Below, piece by piece: positions 26,691 through 36,517 of a DNA stretch of 64,000 nucleotides (position 1 is the first letter of the stretch; each line of letters starts with the position of its first letter). The notes below the pieces were generated by a model. That model did no database searches, was not told the origin of the DNA, and was given only the letters and a program-made list of their open reading frames with translations. Position numbers and translations under genes: made by a program. The stretch comes from Nostoc sp. NMS7 (lineage in GTDB: Bacteria; Cyanobacteriota; Cyanobacteriia; Cyanobacteriales; Nostocaceae), in assembly GCF_017115085.1 (NCBI RefSeq), contig NZ_JABXKJ010000172.1, positions 1 to 64,000 of the forward strand. Direction: 5' to 3'.

Positions 26691-27233
26691 ATGAATTGGA
26701 GCGAACCGACCCTCATGCTATATCTAGCCCAGGTGCGTAAAAACGATTTTTTAGACCAGCACCAGTTACGCTTGTTAGCGCGTCAAGAAGCTGATAACTT
26801 GTGGGCGATAATTCCCGAAGAAGCTTTCATTCTGCTAGGAAAGGGAAAGATCATGAGTGAAAACTTGCTTATTTTAGTCGAACTTTCCCCTACAGGCGAC
26901 ATTGAAAGAATAGAAGATGCCACCAACTGGGTACTTCATTTAGTACAAAACTACCTGACTATCGGTATTAGCCCGGAATTTTTGCAGCAGGAAGCCGAGC
27001 GAGCCGAACATTGGCGACAATCCCTGACGTTGCAAAATCAAGACTTAGCGCGACGTTCCTTAGAATTGGAAGCGCGTCGTGAACAAATTCAAGCCTTAGA
27101 AGAAAGCCTCAAGTTGCAAAATCAAGACTTAGTGCGACGTTCCTTAGAATTGGAAGCGCGTTGTGAACAAATTCAAGCCTTAGAAGAAAGCCTCAAACGT
27201 GAGAAAAATGGTTATCCCCAAGAAGAAAGTTAA
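26691..27233 (+). CDS. Hypothetical protein with duplicated coiled-coil unit
   Basis: This 180-residue protein starts at MNWSEPTLM (an earlier GTG is possible). Residues 1 to about 100 form a small globular part rich in Leu (LYLAQVRKNDFLDQHQLRLL). The rest is a continuous coiled coil built from two nearly identical 28-residue units (LQNQDLxRRSLELEARxEQI then QALEESLK). The family and function are not recognised. Confidence 0.6.
   Translation: MNWSEPTLMLYLAQVRKNDFLDQHQLRLLARQEADNLWAIIPEEAFILLGKGKIMSENLLILVELSPTGDIERIEDATNWVLHLVQNYLTIGISPEFLQQEAERAEHWRQSLTLQNQDLARRSLELEARREQIQALEESLKLQNQDLVRRSLELEARCEQIQALEESLKREKNGYPQEES
27030..27197 (+). repeat. Two tandem 84-bp units inside a coiled-coil gene
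   Basis: Units 27030-27113 and 27114-27197 differ at only a few bases. Each encodes 28 residues, four heptads, so copy-number change keeps both reading frame and coiled-coil register. Confidence 0.9.
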
Positions 27234-27319
27234 ACTGAACATACTTTGTTAAAATCGTGGTGAAATAAAAATTTCGTCTTTAGCTGTTAATTGTTGTTGA
27301 TTTTACACCTAATAATATT

Positions 27320-27772
27320 ATGTATATTAGCGAGAAGGCACGTTTAATATCTTCCATACTATCTTCTTTAACTATTTCAGACTTACAATCGTTGAAAGAA
27401 AAAATTTATTCTATTATTAGAAAACAAAATTTAACCGATATTAAAGAAAATATAAAAGAAGAAAATTTGTATATTGATCATCTTAAAACTATTGCTTCTA
27501 GTGATGATACGAATGTTTTTAATTATCATCAGTTAACTAGTTTTGAGAATAAAATAACTACTCAAAAAACTATTCCTAAAACCTTACGGAGTACTGAATC
27601 GAATGTAGTTAGTTCACCTGTATTCACTTGTGAAATTGGTGAACTAAAAAAAATTCCTTCTACTCAAAAGTCTTGTAGAAGTTTAGGTATTTGGAAAAGG
27701 CAGGTAGAAATATCAGAGGATTTCTATAAAACATCAAGTGAGATACTTTCGGAATTTGGTATAGAAGAATAA
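27320..27772 (+). CDS. Probable antitoxin of a PIN toxin pair
   Basis: This 150-residue, A/T-rich, low-complexity protein is not recognised by sequence. It has a helical N-terminus and a C-terminal tail WKRQVEISEDFYKTSSEILS that resembles toxin-binding tails. It is called an antitoxin because its TAA overlaps the ATG of a PIN-domain toxin remnant (TAATG at 27770-27774). The toxin is broken, so the antitoxin may be a leftover. Confidence 0.5.
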   Translation: MYISEKARLISSILSSLTISDLQSLKEKIYSIIRKQNLTDIKENIKEENLYIDHLKTIASSDDTNVFNYHQLTSFENKITTQKTIPKTLRSTESNVVSSPVFTCEIGELKKIPSTQKSCRSLGIWKRQVEISEDFYKTSSEILSEFGIEE

Positions 27773-28157
27773 TGGAATTCTTGCTTGATACCTGTGCTTT
27801 AATATGGTCACTTGAAGATTAACCCTTGTCTTTTACCTGAAGCTCGTGAGCAAATTTCAGATTCTTCAAATCAAAGTGTTTGTTAGTGCTGTTAGTGTTT
27901 GGGAAATAGAAATAAAAAGAAAAAAAGGACAGCTTAAAACTCCAGAGAATTTATTACAAGCTATTATTGATACTCAGTTTAGTTTTTTATCAATAACAGA
28001 ACACCACGCTGTTAAAGCAGCATCACTACCTAAACATCATAAAGACCCTTTTGATAGACTTTTAATAGCACAAGCGATCTTAGAAAAGATGGTTATAATT
28101 ACTTCCGATACTCAATTCCTAAAATATGGAGTAGCAGTTTTATTTGCTACAAAATAA
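27772..28157 (+). pseudogene. PIN-domain toxin broken by two frameshifts
   Basis: The gene starts MEFLLDTCALIWSLED and then meets a stop. Skipping one base gives NPCLLPEAREQISDSSNQS in the next frame, and skipping another gives VFVSAVSVWEIEIKRKKGQL to the end at 28157. Together these make a complete type II PIN toxin with the motifs LLDT, VSVWEI, DPFDRLLIAQ and TSDTQF. Two single-base insertions best explain the split. A shorter product from 27846 would lack the first catalytic Asp. Confidence 0.75.
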
Positions 28158-28205
28158 TTAAAAAGATTGTAATGCTATGCCAACAAAGTATTAGAGGATG
28201 TAGAA

Positions 28206-28236
28206 ACCTCTAGCGATCGCAAAGCCAGCTAGAGGT
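28206..28236 (-). terminator. Hairpin after the AarF/UbiB gene
   Basis: ACCTCTAGC and GCTAGAGGT form a perfect 9-bp stem 20 nt past the kinase-like gene's stop. The minus strand continues GTTTCTAC, a weak T-run, so termination is plausible but not strong. Confidence 0.4.
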
Positions 28237-28256
28237 ACTTCATCTCATAACTTTTA

Positions 28257-30242
28257 CTACGATGCCAATAATTGCCGAATTAACCTAGCTACAGCCTTTT
28301 GCGTGAAGCGGTTGGCAATTTGTTGACCTAAACGTTGCACATCTGAATTTACCAATAACTGGGCAATTTTAGGCGCAAGTTCCACTGGGTCAAAGCCTTT
28401 TGTTTCTTGGAGAATACCTAATATACGTTTGATATGCTCCAAGGTTTGTTGTTGCTCACCTGTCGCCGATGGAGTTTCATTAACTGTTCTCAATCCTACC
28501 CGTTCCCGCAACAAGGAGGTAAAGTTATGCAAAACATTTTTACCTAAAGCATCGAGTCCGTTAACAGATTCATCTACTAACTTGTCACGAATGAAAGCGC
28601 CGCGTTCAGATGCCAGAAATTCTATTCCCTGATTCAGCACTAAATTAAAGTCGTAATCTTGACTATTACGCGCATTTCGTAACAAGTTTTCTAAGCGATT
28701 CCAGCGAAATCTGCCATCTTTAAATAGCAAATCTTGCAATGATGCTCTTAATTGCGGTGCTGGATCAGTTAACAGGCGTTTAGAAACGTAAGGATAAGCT
28801 TCACTGAGAACTTTAAAGGTGGGATCTATAAATATTGCAATACCTTCGAGCGTCACCAAGGAGCGAATAATTAAAGCGTAGTAGGGCGGTACGCGGAAAG
28901 GATATTCATACATCAAAGCCGATAGTTCATCGGTGATGCTTTTAATATTCAGATCGGCAACACTGGCTCCTTGGGCATCAGCAAAGACTCTCGCAAAAGC
29001 TGGGATAATTGGGGTTAAATCGGTTTCTGGTGATAAGAAATCTAACTTAACGTAGTCTTTTGCTAATCCTTCAAAGTCGCGGTTGACGACATGGACGATC
29101 GCTTCAATCAAACCATAACGCTGTAGTGGCTTAATCTCGCTCATCATCCCAAAGTCGAGATAAGCTAATTTGCCATCTGGTGTTGCTAATAAATTACCAG
29201 GGTGGGGATCGGCGTGGAAAAATCCATGTTCTAACAACTGGCGTAGGGAACACTGCACACCCACTTCAATTAGGTAACGAGCATCTATACCTTGGGCGCT
29301 AATTTCTTCTGTCTGAGTTAATTTGGTGCCGTTAATCCACTCCATCGTCAAGACGCGACGATTGGTATATTCCCAGTAAATTTTCGGTACATATATGTCT
29401 TTTATATGACCGTATAGCTGGAAAAATCGCTCGGCATTTTCGCCTTCGTGGATGTAGTCCATCTCTTCAAAAATGCGATCGCCTAATTCATCCAGAATCC
29501 CAACTAAATCACTTCTTACCCGCTTAACTTTTTTCTGCACCCAACCAGCCAGCTTACGCAAGATATACAAGTCAATGGTGATTCCCTCTCTTAAGTCGGG
29601 GCGTTGGATTTTAACGGCAACTTCTTCACCAGTTTTTAGCTTACCTTTATAGACTTGCCCCAATGAAGCCGCAGCAATTGGCTGGGCTGAGAGTTCGGCG
29701 TAAACCTCTTGGGGAGGTGCGCCTAGTTCTTCTTTGATAAACTGGTAAGCAATTTCGTTGGCAAAAGGCGGTAATTGGTCTTGTAACTTAGTTAATTCTT
29801 CTAGGTATACCGGAGGAACCAGATCGGGTCTGGTGGACAAAGCTTGTCCAATTTTGATGTAAGCAGGCCCCAGTTTGGTCAGCAATACTCGTAGCTGAGT
29901 GGCTCGGCGGCGGTCATTTTTGACGACAATTCCCCGTTTACTATCCGACCACAACCCAAAAGCAAAGGATAGACTCGGCCTTAACACCGCGAAAATCCGC
30001 CTGATAACTTGTAGGGGTCTGTTTTGGTAATGCGCCGCTATGCTCACGGGATCGTAAAGCCTTTCAGGTTGGGCTGTTGTCCTCAGCTTTTGGGCGGGCG
30101 ATATCTGCGCCACAACCAAGCTTTGTGTACCATTTTCTTCTGGCACTATATCAATAACGTCCAGTTCACCTCGGCGATTTGTGCCGTTGCGACTGTCCTC
30201 CTGAATCGATTGGGAACTAGGGGGAAGTGTCTTAACAATCAT
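28257..30242 (-). CDS. AarF/UbiB/ABC1 family atypical kinase
   Basis: This 661-residue protein belongs to the ABC1 kinase-like family. In cyanobacteria and plastids these proteins affect prenylquinone metabolism. The family's KxGQ motif is seen in YIKIGQALSTRPD, the Ala-rich loop in AAASLGQVYKG, the ExD region in FEEMDYIHEGENAERF, and the catalytic FFHADPHPGNLL followed by LDFGMM. A long C-terminal part follows the kinase domain, with one hydrophobic stretch (ALIIRSLVTLEGIAIFIDP). ATG at 30242 is preferred over a GTG four codons upstream. Confidence 0.9.
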   Translation of the reverse strand: MIVKTLPPSSQSIQEDSRNGTNRRGELDVIDIVPEENGTQSLVVAQISPAQKLRTTAQPERLYDPVSIAAHYQNRPLQVIRRIFAVLRPSLSFAFGLWSDSKRGIVVKNDRRRATQLRVLLTKLGPAYIKIGQALSTRPDLVPPVYLEELTKLQDQLPPFANEIAYQFIKEELGAPPQEVYAELSAQPIAAASLGQVYKGKLKTGEEVAVKIQRPDLREGITIDLYILRKLAGWVQKKVKRVRSDLVGILDELGDRIFEEMDYIHEGENAERFFQLYGHIKDIYVPKIYWEYTNRRVLTMEWINGTKLTQTEEISAQGIDARYLIEVGVQCSLRQLLEHGFFHADPHPGNLLATPDGKLAYLDFGMMSEIKPLQRYGLIEAIVHVVNRDFEGLAKDYVKLDFLSPETDLTPIIPAFARVFADAQGASVADLNIKSITDELSALMYEYPFRVPPYYALIIRSLVTLEGIAIFIDPTFKVLSEAYPYVSKRLLTDPAPQLRASLQDLLFKDGRFRWNRLENLLRNARNSQDYDFNLVLNQGIEFLASERGAFIRDKLVDESVNGLDALGKNVLHNFTSLLRERVGLRTVNETPSATGEQQQTLEHIKRILGILQETKGFDPVELAPKIAQLLVNSDVQRLGQQIANRFTQKAVARLIRQLLAS

Positions 30243-30499
30243 GAAGAAGGCCACCGGTCAGAACGATCACGTTAAGTATTGTAACAATATGTTGAGGGAT
30301 TGGGCATAAGTATTATTATTCTCTGCCTACCTCCCCTGCTCCTCTAGCTCTTAAAAGTCTTCAGTACCAATAGGTCTGCTACACTTAAATGGGCATACTA
30401 GTTCAATAGTAGTAGCTATTGCTAGTTGCGGAAAGATCATACTTATTGTCCTGTAAATTGGAAGTATTTGGCATCTGCCCTCATGGAGAATTTGGCTTG

Positions 30500-32248
30500 A
30501 TGTTGCTTTGTCTGCGAATTGAAAACTTTGCCCTAATTGACCAACTGGAATTGGAATTTGGCGCGGGACTAAATGTGTTGACAGGTGAAACCGGCGCGGG
30601 AAAATCGATTATCTTGGATGCCATTGATGCTGCTTTGGGTGGTAAAGTCTCCAGTCGAGTCATTCGCACGGGGACAAGTCGGGCGATGGTAGAAGCGACT
30701 TTCACCTCAAACGCTCCCCTCGCGGCTTGGTTGACTGAACAAGAAATAGATTTGCTTGATGAAAATTCCGTAGTTATTAGTCGAGAAATCACAGCCAGCA
30801 CTAGTAATATCCGCAGCCGATCGCGGGTGAATGGCGTGTTGGTAAATCGGCAAATTATGGGAGGAATGCGCGATCGCTTGGTGGAAATCACAGCCCAAGG
30901 TCAAACTGTACAAGTGGGACAATCTGCCCAAGTCCGCGACTGGTTAGATTTATATGGCGGCGACTCTCTAATGCAGCAGCGCCATAAAGTCGCCACCAGC
31001 TTTGGTACTTACCAACAGGCGCATTTAGCATTAGAAAAACGCCGGACATCAGAACGGGAACGGTTACAACAACTCGACTTGCTTACCTATCAAGTGCAAG
31101 AATTGGGAGCAGCCAATCTCAGCGAAGCTAATGAATTAGAACAGTTAGGACAAGAACGGGAACGCCTAAATCATGTCGTCGATTTACAACAGATGAGTTA
31201 CAAAGTTTATCAGGCTTTGTATCAAAACGATAATGAAACCCCAGCCGCCGCAGATTTATTGGGAAATAGTGAGGCGACATTAAATGACATGGTGGAGTAT
31301 GATATCCAACTCCAACCCCTGTTGGAATTAGTTAGGGACGCGCAAGCGGCGGTAATGGAAGTGGGAAGGCAGATTAATGCCTATGGTGATGGTTTGGAAG
31401 CCGATCCGCATCGGTTAGAAGAGGTGGAAGAACGGATTCAGGAATTAAAGCAAATTTGTCGTAAGTATGGGCCGACACTTACAGAAGCGATCGCTTATTA
31501 CGAACGTATCCAAGGGGAATTAGCCCAACTTAACGACGGCGAACAATCTATTGAAAACTTGGAACAGCAAGAAAAGGCGTGTTTTGAAAAACTCACCCAA
31601 GCAACTAATCAGTTAACTGAACTGCGGAGTAAGGCTGCTGCTAATTTAGAATCACGTTTGATCGCTCAACTCAAGCCCCTAGCGATGGAAAAGGTGAAGT
31701 TTCTGGTTGAGATAGTACCTACTTCCCCAACTGCGATGGGAGCAGATAAAATTACCTTTATGTTTAGTTCCAACCCTGGAGAACCACTGCAACCTTTAAC
31801 GGAAGTTGCCTCTGGCGGGGAAATGAGCCGCTTTTTACTGGCGCTGAAAGCTTGTTTTTCTCAGGTTGATGTGGCTGGAACAATGGTTTTTGATGAAATT
31901 GATGTCGGGGTTTCGGGAAGAGTCGCCCAAGCGATCGCAGAAAAGTTACACCACCTGAGTCAACGCAACCAAGTATTATGTGTTACTCACCAACCTTTAG
32001 TTGCGGCCATGGCTGATCGGCATTTCCGCGTAGATAAGCAAACTATTAATCAAGGTAAAGGTAAAAAAGCCAACAATGACAACGCCGAACAGCGTACCGT
32101 TGTCAGAGTTACTACCTTAGATAATTTAACCACACGCCGGGAAGAATTAGCGCAGTTAGCTGGTGGTAAATCTGCAAGTGATGCGATCGCCTTTGCGGAA
32201 TCTCTGTTATTGCAAGCTGCTAATCATCGTCGCGGGCAGCAAATTTGA
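30500..32248 (+). CDS. recN: DNA repair protein RecN
   Basis: This 582-residue SMC-like ATPase acts in double-strand-break repair. Walker A GETGAGKS is at 29-36. A long coiled coil follows, then the signature TEVASGGEMSRFLLALKA and Walker B MVFDEIDVGVSG. The last motif is LCVTHQPLVAAMADRHF. The ATG (MLLCLRIENFALI) matches the family; the frame opens earlier at a TTG that would add 27 odd residues. About 65 bp of its 3' end is duplicated at 32913. Confidence 0.94.
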   Translation: MLLCLRIENFALIDQLELEFGAGLNVLTGETGAGKSIILDAIDAALGGKVSSRVIRTGTSRAMVEATFTSNAPLAAWLTEQEIDLLDENSVVISREITASTSNIRSRSRVNGVLVNRQIMGGMRDRLVEITAQGQTVQVGQSAQVRDWLDLYGGDSLMQQRHKVATSFGTYQQAHLALEKRRTSERERLQQLDLLTYQVQELGAANLSEANELEQLGQERERLNHVVDLQQMSYKVYQALYQNDNETPAAADLLGNSEATLNDMVEYDIQLQPLLELVRDAQAAVMEVGRQINAYGDGLEADPHRLEEVEERIQELKQICRKYGPTLTEAIAYYERIQGELAQLNDGEQSIENLEQQEKACFEKLTQATNQLTELRSKAAANLESRLIAQLKPLAMEKVKFLVEIVPTSPTAMGADKITFMFSSNPGEPLQPLTEVASGGEMSRFLLALKACFSQVDVAGTMVFDEIDVGVSGRVAQAIAEKLHHLSQRNQVLCVTHQPLVAAMADRHFRVDKQTINQGKGKKANNDNAEQRTVVRVTTLDNLTTRREELAQLAGGKSASDAIAFAESLLLQAANHRRGQQI

Positions 32249-32294
32249 CAATGACATTGTGTAATTAATTTTGCGATCGCAGTATGTTGAATAT

Positions 32295-32788
32295 CTAACT
32301 CCTGCTTGCCGGCTCAACCATTTTTTGAGTCTGCGGTTTGGGATTTTTCCCTTTGTAGCGATACCACCACATAATAAAGCCTGTAATAGACAGAGTTGAT
32401 AGTCCCAGTCCGACAAACACATACAGAATCCGTGTTGGTAGACCCCCAAACGTGCCGTAGTGCATTGGTGCAAATGCATCGAGAAAACGGTCAGCCCCTG
32501 ATGATTTCAGAGCATTTTTTAGTTGCACTACTTTACCTGTATACTGGTCAAGATAAACGTTTCCAGTACAGATTCTATGGGAAGGCGCTGTTCTTGGGGA
32601 ATCACCTGTCCAAACTGTTGACTGATCAGGAATTGGTTGATTTCCTTTTCAAATACCAGCAGACTTCCAGTAAAGCCAATGATAATCACCACCAGTCCAA
32701 CGACTAAGCCGATATAACGGTGTAAGTAAAATGTTAGATTGGTATTTGTTTGGATTTCATGGTGAATGCCCGTCTGTCCGTTATCTTC
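32295..32788 (-). pseudogene. PepSY-associated membrane protein with internal deletion
   Basis: The 5' part (from 32788) reads FYLHRYIGLVVGLVVIIIGF then TGSLLVFEKEINQFL, the N-terminal helix of PepSY-TM (PiuB-type) proteins. It has no start codon and ends in a stop near 32533. The 3' part, in another frame, reads LDQYTGKVVQLKNAL, then APMHYGTFGGLPTRI, and a final helix (VGLGLSTLSITGFIMWWY). About 200 central residues are missing. Intact relatives are often linked to iron or siderophore uptake, which fits the neighbouring efe operon. Confidence 0.75.
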
Positions 32789-32912
32789 CTAGCTTGTAAA
32801 AGATGGCAGCATCGGTACACAGATAACTCGGCGACTGAAAGATGTTTGCCAAATCTCCCTGGCGATCGCATCAAGTCAGATTGCATCAATACTAAGGAAC
32901 AGGACAGTGCTA

Positions 32913-32977
32913 GTAAATCTGCAAGTTATGCGATCGCCTTTGCGGAATCTCTGTGATTACAGGCTGCTAATCATCGC
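32913..32977 (+). pseudogene. Duplicated fragment of the recN 3' end
   Basis: The segment from GTAAATCTGCAAG to AATCATCG matches recN 32166-32230 at about 60 of 65 positions and still translates as SASYAIAFAESL before a TGA. The fragment lies on the far side of the PepSY relic, so recN 3' sequence flanks that relic on both sides. Confidence 0.85.
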
Positions 32978-33003
32978 CAAAAAATTAAAAATTAAACATA
33001 AAT

Positions 33004-34278
33004 CTATACTGATGATGTTTCTAGTAATGACTGACCGAGATAACCTCCTTCAGCTTTGACACCAGGTAAAGCAAAGAAATATCCACCACCAATCGGGCGA
33101 ATGTACTCCTCCAAAGGTTCCCCAATTAAGCGATTTTGCACCGTCACAAAGCCCTTTTCTAAATCAGCCTGAAAACAGACAAACAACAAACCCATATCTA
33201 ACTGTCCAGCTTTGTCAAACCCGCGTGAATAATTGAAACCACGCCGCAGAATCAAACTCGACTCTGATTTGCGGGGATTAGCAAGGCGGATATGAGCATC
33301 TAGGCGGATTTTTTGACCCTTGGGGTCTTGAGCATAATTGGGAATATCTTTCTCGTGATTCATCCCCAAGGGTGCGCCAGAGTCCTTATCGCGTCCAATA
33401 ATTGTCTCTTGTTCCTGTAGTGGTGTCCGATCCCAGCGTTCCACTAAGTTGCGGATCACCCGCACCACTTGATAGCTTCCCCCGACTGTCCAAGCTGGTT
33501 CGCTGCTATTTGGCTGTACCCAGACAATCCGGTTCATCAATTTTTCATCGCTAGCATCTAGATTTGCTGTCCCATCTTTAAAACCAAGCAGGTTACGCAC
33601 CGTAGTTTTACCTTGTTTTTTGTGGGTATTCGGCGGCAGAAACCCTGCTATTTGCCAACGCAAAGTTATCAAGTCAGGCAAGTTCTTAATAATGTCACGT
33701 AAAGCGTGGAGATTCGATTCTTCAGTATTCGCACAGAATTGCAACAGTATATCCCCATGACATAAATCTGGGTCAAGCTGGTCATTGGGAAAACCTGGCA
33801 TAGTATCTAACCGCTTGGGTTTCAAGTTGCCAAGTCCAAAGCGGTTATCGAACAGTGAGTTACCCACAGCTAGGGTGATTGTCAAGTTATTGGGAACCAC
33901 TACAGGCCCAAGAATCCCCGAATCATTGGGGGGAAATTTCGGGTCGCGCGACTTGGGTGTTCCCCCTGCCATGAGAAACTGGATGCGCTCAGTTAAAGTT
34001 TTGAACAACCGCACTAAATCTGCTTTATTGGCAGCAGTTGTATCAAATGCAACCATCAGTCCAGAGGCAGGAGTAGGGGTAAGAATACCTGCTTGGTGAA
34101 GTCCAAAGAACGGCACCATCTCTTCAGATGGGTCAAGAGGTGTTCCTAGAAGAGTCTGATAAGCCAAACTGGTCAAAGCTGCTACACCACCTGCTGCGGC
34201 CATACCGATGAGCAAGTCACGACGGCTGATCTGGGGAGTAATGCGTAAATTTGGTTGCTTTGTATTTGTAATAGACAT
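33004..34278 (-). CDS. efeB: Dye-decolourising heme peroxidase EfeB
   Basis: This 424-residue DyP-type peroxidase is the periplasmic component of the EfeUOB iron system. A Tat signal is visible ([18 protein letters not shown] near residues 19-36), so it is exported folded with heme. The DyP signature GFKDGTAN starts at residue 232. It oxidises ferrous iron for uptake or takes iron from heme, according to family work. A strong ribosome site (AGGAGG) precedes the ATG. It is third in the operon, after efeU and efeO. Confidence 0.9.
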   Translation of the reverse strand: MSITNTKQPNLRITPQISRRDLLIGMAAAGGVAALTSLAYQTLLGTPLDPSEEMVPFFGLHQAGILTPTPASGLMVAFDTTAANKADLVRLFKTLTERIQFLMAGGTPKSRDPKFPPNDSGILGPVVVPNNLTITLAVGNSLFDNRFGLGNLKPKRLDTMPGFPNDQLDPDLCHGDILLQFCANTEESNLHALRDIIKNLPDLITLRWQIAGFLPPNTHKKQGKTTVRNLLGFKDGTANLDASDEKLMNRIVWVQPNSSEPAWTVGGSYQVVRVIRNLVERWDRTPLQEQETIIGRDKDSGAPLGMNHEKDIPNYAQDPKGQKIRLDAHIRLANPRKSESSLILRRGFNYSRGFDKAGQLDMGLLFVCFQADLEKGFVTVQNRLIGEPLEEYIRPIGGGYFFALPGVKAEGGYLGQSLLETSSV

Positions 34279-34306
34279 AGTTTCCTCCTCTAGGAATGAT
34301 TAACTC

Positions 34307-34434
34307 ATCCCCCGGCTTCAAGCCGGGGGATTTCGAGTCATTAGTCATTAGTACCAATGACTAATGACTAATGACTAAATCGGCGGGCGGCTATCCCGGA
34401 CACCCCTCTTGTTGGGATGGGATTCCCGCCGATT
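34307..34434. repeat. Three hairpins in the efeO-efeB gap
   Basis: A 12-bp palindrome ATCCCCCGGCTT/AAGCCGGGGGAT (34307-34331) is followed by GTCATTAGTCATT with its inverse (34337-34368), then AATCGGCGGG with its inverse CCCGCCGATT (34378-34434). They may stabilise or attenuate the operon mRNA between efeO and efeB. The middle one belongs to the same family as 1722-1774. Confidence 0.7.
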
Positions 34435-34446
34435 TTCGTTGATAAA

Positions 34447-35637
34447 TTACTCAACTCCCAAAGTGCCGCGCAGCTGAGATAAATCTTCAGCAAGAGATGC
34501 GATCGCTGTTTTCATCTCTTTCTTGTCTGCTTCACTCACCTTGTCATAGGTAGCAAAACCACCATCAGGGGTTTTGTATTTAGCAAGTTTTTGGTCAACT
34601 TTGGTGAAATTTGCATCCACACGCCCCAGTAGTTCGGGGTTGGCTTTTTGGATGACGGGGCGCAATAACTCCACAATCTTTTGGGAACCATCGACATTAG
34701 CGCTGAAGTCCCAGAGGTCAGTATGACTGTAACGGTCTTCTTCTCCAGAAATCTTGGTTTTACCCACTTCTTCAATCAAGTCAGCAGCACCGCCAACCAT
34801 CTTTTTCGGTTCAATGGTCAAGGTGGCAATACGCTTTTGTAAATCTAGTCCATCTTTCTGTAGCTTTTCGGCATAGGGTTTCATGCCTTTTGTAGTTTTG
34901 TCCTGGAATAAAGCTTTTTCTAGGCGATGGTATCCGGTGAATTGTGGGTCAGCCTCTTTTTTGGCAAAGTCATCAGCACGGGAATCCATGCTTTTGTCGA
35001 GGTCGGAGAACAATTCAGCTACCGGTTCTGTGCGTTCATAGTGAAGATGGGCAGATGCATAGGTTTTTTGAGCCTTGGGAAGGTCGCCAGCAATCACGGC
35101 ATCTGTCAATATCTTGGTTTTAGTAACCAGTTGGTCAATTTCTTTAGTGATGTAGACTTTATATTCTGCGATCGCACCGACTAATTGACCTTGATCTACA
35201 GTCCCTTTGGCTTGAGAATCTCCAACTCCCGCTTTCACTGTGAGTTTCCCTTTGGGATTGCTGCGTAAACCGCAAGCCATGTCATAGTCACCCGGTTGGA
35301 GATTGGTTTTGAGTTTTTGAACGAAGCCAGGAGCAATATTTTCCTTTTCTTCAACGACTTTCACCCCGGACAAAATCTCCCACTCCACAGGTTTGCTGCT
35401 TTTGTTGGTCAGTACAAAGTTGTTTTGTCCAGATGTTACTGTCAGCTGATTCGGTTCGCAACCTTTATCTGTCACACTCAAAGCAGTTTCTGTAGGATTG
35501 TTAGCAGAGGTATCACTGGCTACTTTTGCTTCTGGAGTATTACTCGCGGCAGTATCGCTTGATTTGTTTGATTCACAGGCAGCTACTGTCAAGGCAATTA
35601 GACAGATAATTGTTGAATACTTTAAAACATTTTTCAT
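34447..35637 (-). CDS. efeO: Iron uptake lipoprotein EfeO (cupredoxin plus M75)
   Basis: This 396-residue protein has a lipoprotein signal with lipobox TVAAC (Cys21). Residues about 50-130 form an EfeO-type cupredoxin domain (CEPNQLTVTSGQNNFVLTN, then GDYDMACGLRSNPKG). The rest is an imelysin/M75 domain with the metal motif GYHRLEKAL (HxxE). It is thought to bind Fe and Cu in the periplasm and pass iron to EfeU. The efeU stop lies 31 nt upstream. Confidence 0.92.
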   Translation of the reverse strand: MKNVLKYSTIICLIALTVAACESNKSSDTAASNTPEAKVASDTSANNPTETALSVTDKGCEPNQLTVTSGQNNFVLTNKSSKPVEWEILSGVKVVEEKENIAPGFVQKLKTNLQPGDYDMACGLRSNPKGKLTVKAGVGDSQAKGTVDQGQLVGAIAEYKVYITKEIDQLVTKTKILTDAVIAGDLPKAQKTYASAHLHYERTEPVAELFSDLDKSMDSRADDFAKKEADPQFTGYHRLEKALFQDKTTKGMKPYAEKLQKDGLDLQKRIATLTIEPKKMVGGAADLIEEVGKTKISGEEDRYSHTDLWDFSANVDGSQKIVELLRPVIQKANPELLGRVDANFTKVDQKLAKYKTPDGGFATYDKVSEADKKEMKTAIASLAEDLSQLRGTLGVE

Positions 35638-35668
35638 TGTTGTATTTTCCTAAAAATTATGGAAGTAG

Positions 35669-36502
35669 CTAATAATGCCTTGCTGTAGTCTTCTGTGCCG
35701 TGTTATCCCCTAAGAAGAACAGCGACATCGTAGGAATTAAATAGCCAAAATAGGCGATCGCTTCGCTGACAGTCGGGGCATCGTTATATCCAAAAAATCC
35801 TGCTAAAAGTGAACCGAGAAACCCGTTATTGGGAAGTACCCCGCTAGCATCGAATACCACTGTTTGCAGTAAATTCCACACTCCGGCTTCGTGAAAAGCT
35901 CTCACCCCACTTGCTAAAAGTCCAGCCGCAACCAGGATAATGAAGGCTCCTGTCCATTTAAAAAATCGCTTCAAGTTGATGCGAATACCACCCTGATAGA
36001 TGCCTACACCGACGGCTAGTGCGGCTGCATATCCAAATAATGCCCCCACAGGAGCTTGAATTCCCAAATTTTGCTGAAACGTAGCCAGCAGAAACACTAC
36101 TGTTTCCAGACCTTCCCGCAGTACTGCAAAGAATGACATCCAAACGAGTGCTGTACCCCATTTATCGCCCGACTGAATCGCAGTTTCAATTTGAGACTGT
36201 AACTCGCCTTTCAGAGAACGAGCCGCACGGCGCATCCAAAAAACCATCCAGGTGAGAACCCCAACGGCAACGAGGGAAATTACCGCTTCAAATAGTTCTT
36301 GTTGTTTCTGGGGAAACTCCTGACTAGTTATTTGCAAAATAATGCCAGCAGCTAGACAAATCAAAGTTGCTAGTGCGATGCCAATCCAAACTGACTTCAT
36401 CAAATGGGTACGACCAGTTTGCTTGAGATAACTGGCAATGATCCCCACGACAAGTGCAGCTTCAACGCCCTCTCGGAACATGATCAAGAAGGGAAAAAGC
36501 AT
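35669..36502 (-). CDS. efeU: FTR1-family iron permease EfeU
   Basis: This 277-residue membrane protein has about seven hydrophobic segments. It carries the two REXXE iron-binding motifs of FTR1 permeases: REGVE at residues 10-14 and REGLE at 129-133. It transports iron across the inner membrane after oxidation by the EfeB/EfeO partners. It is the first gene of the operon, with a Fur-box-like site 16-30 nt upstream of the ATG. Confidence 0.93.
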   Translation of the reverse strand: MLFPFLIMFREGVEAALVVGIIASYLKQTGRTHLMKSVWIGIALATLICLAAGIILQITSQEFPQKQQELFEAVISLVAVGVLTWMVFWMRRAARSLKGELQSQIETAIQSGDKWGTALVWMSFFAVLREGLETVVFLLATFQQNLGIQAPVGALFGYAAALAVGVGIYQGGIRINLKRFFKWTGAFIILVAAGLLASGVRAFHEAGVWNLLQTVVFDASGVLPNNGFLGSLLAGFFGYNDAPTVSEAIAYFGYLIPTMSLFFLGDNTAQKTTARHY

Positions 36503-36517
36503 GGATAACCTTATTAG

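Noticed and set aside
30481..30891. 136-codon minus-strand frame inside recN
   Set aside because: It is antisense to conserved RecN codons including Walker A and has no features of its own.
32396..32707. 103-codon plus-strand frame opposite the PepSY relic
   Set aside because: The minus strand has the recognisable membrane protein. The plus frame is its shadow.
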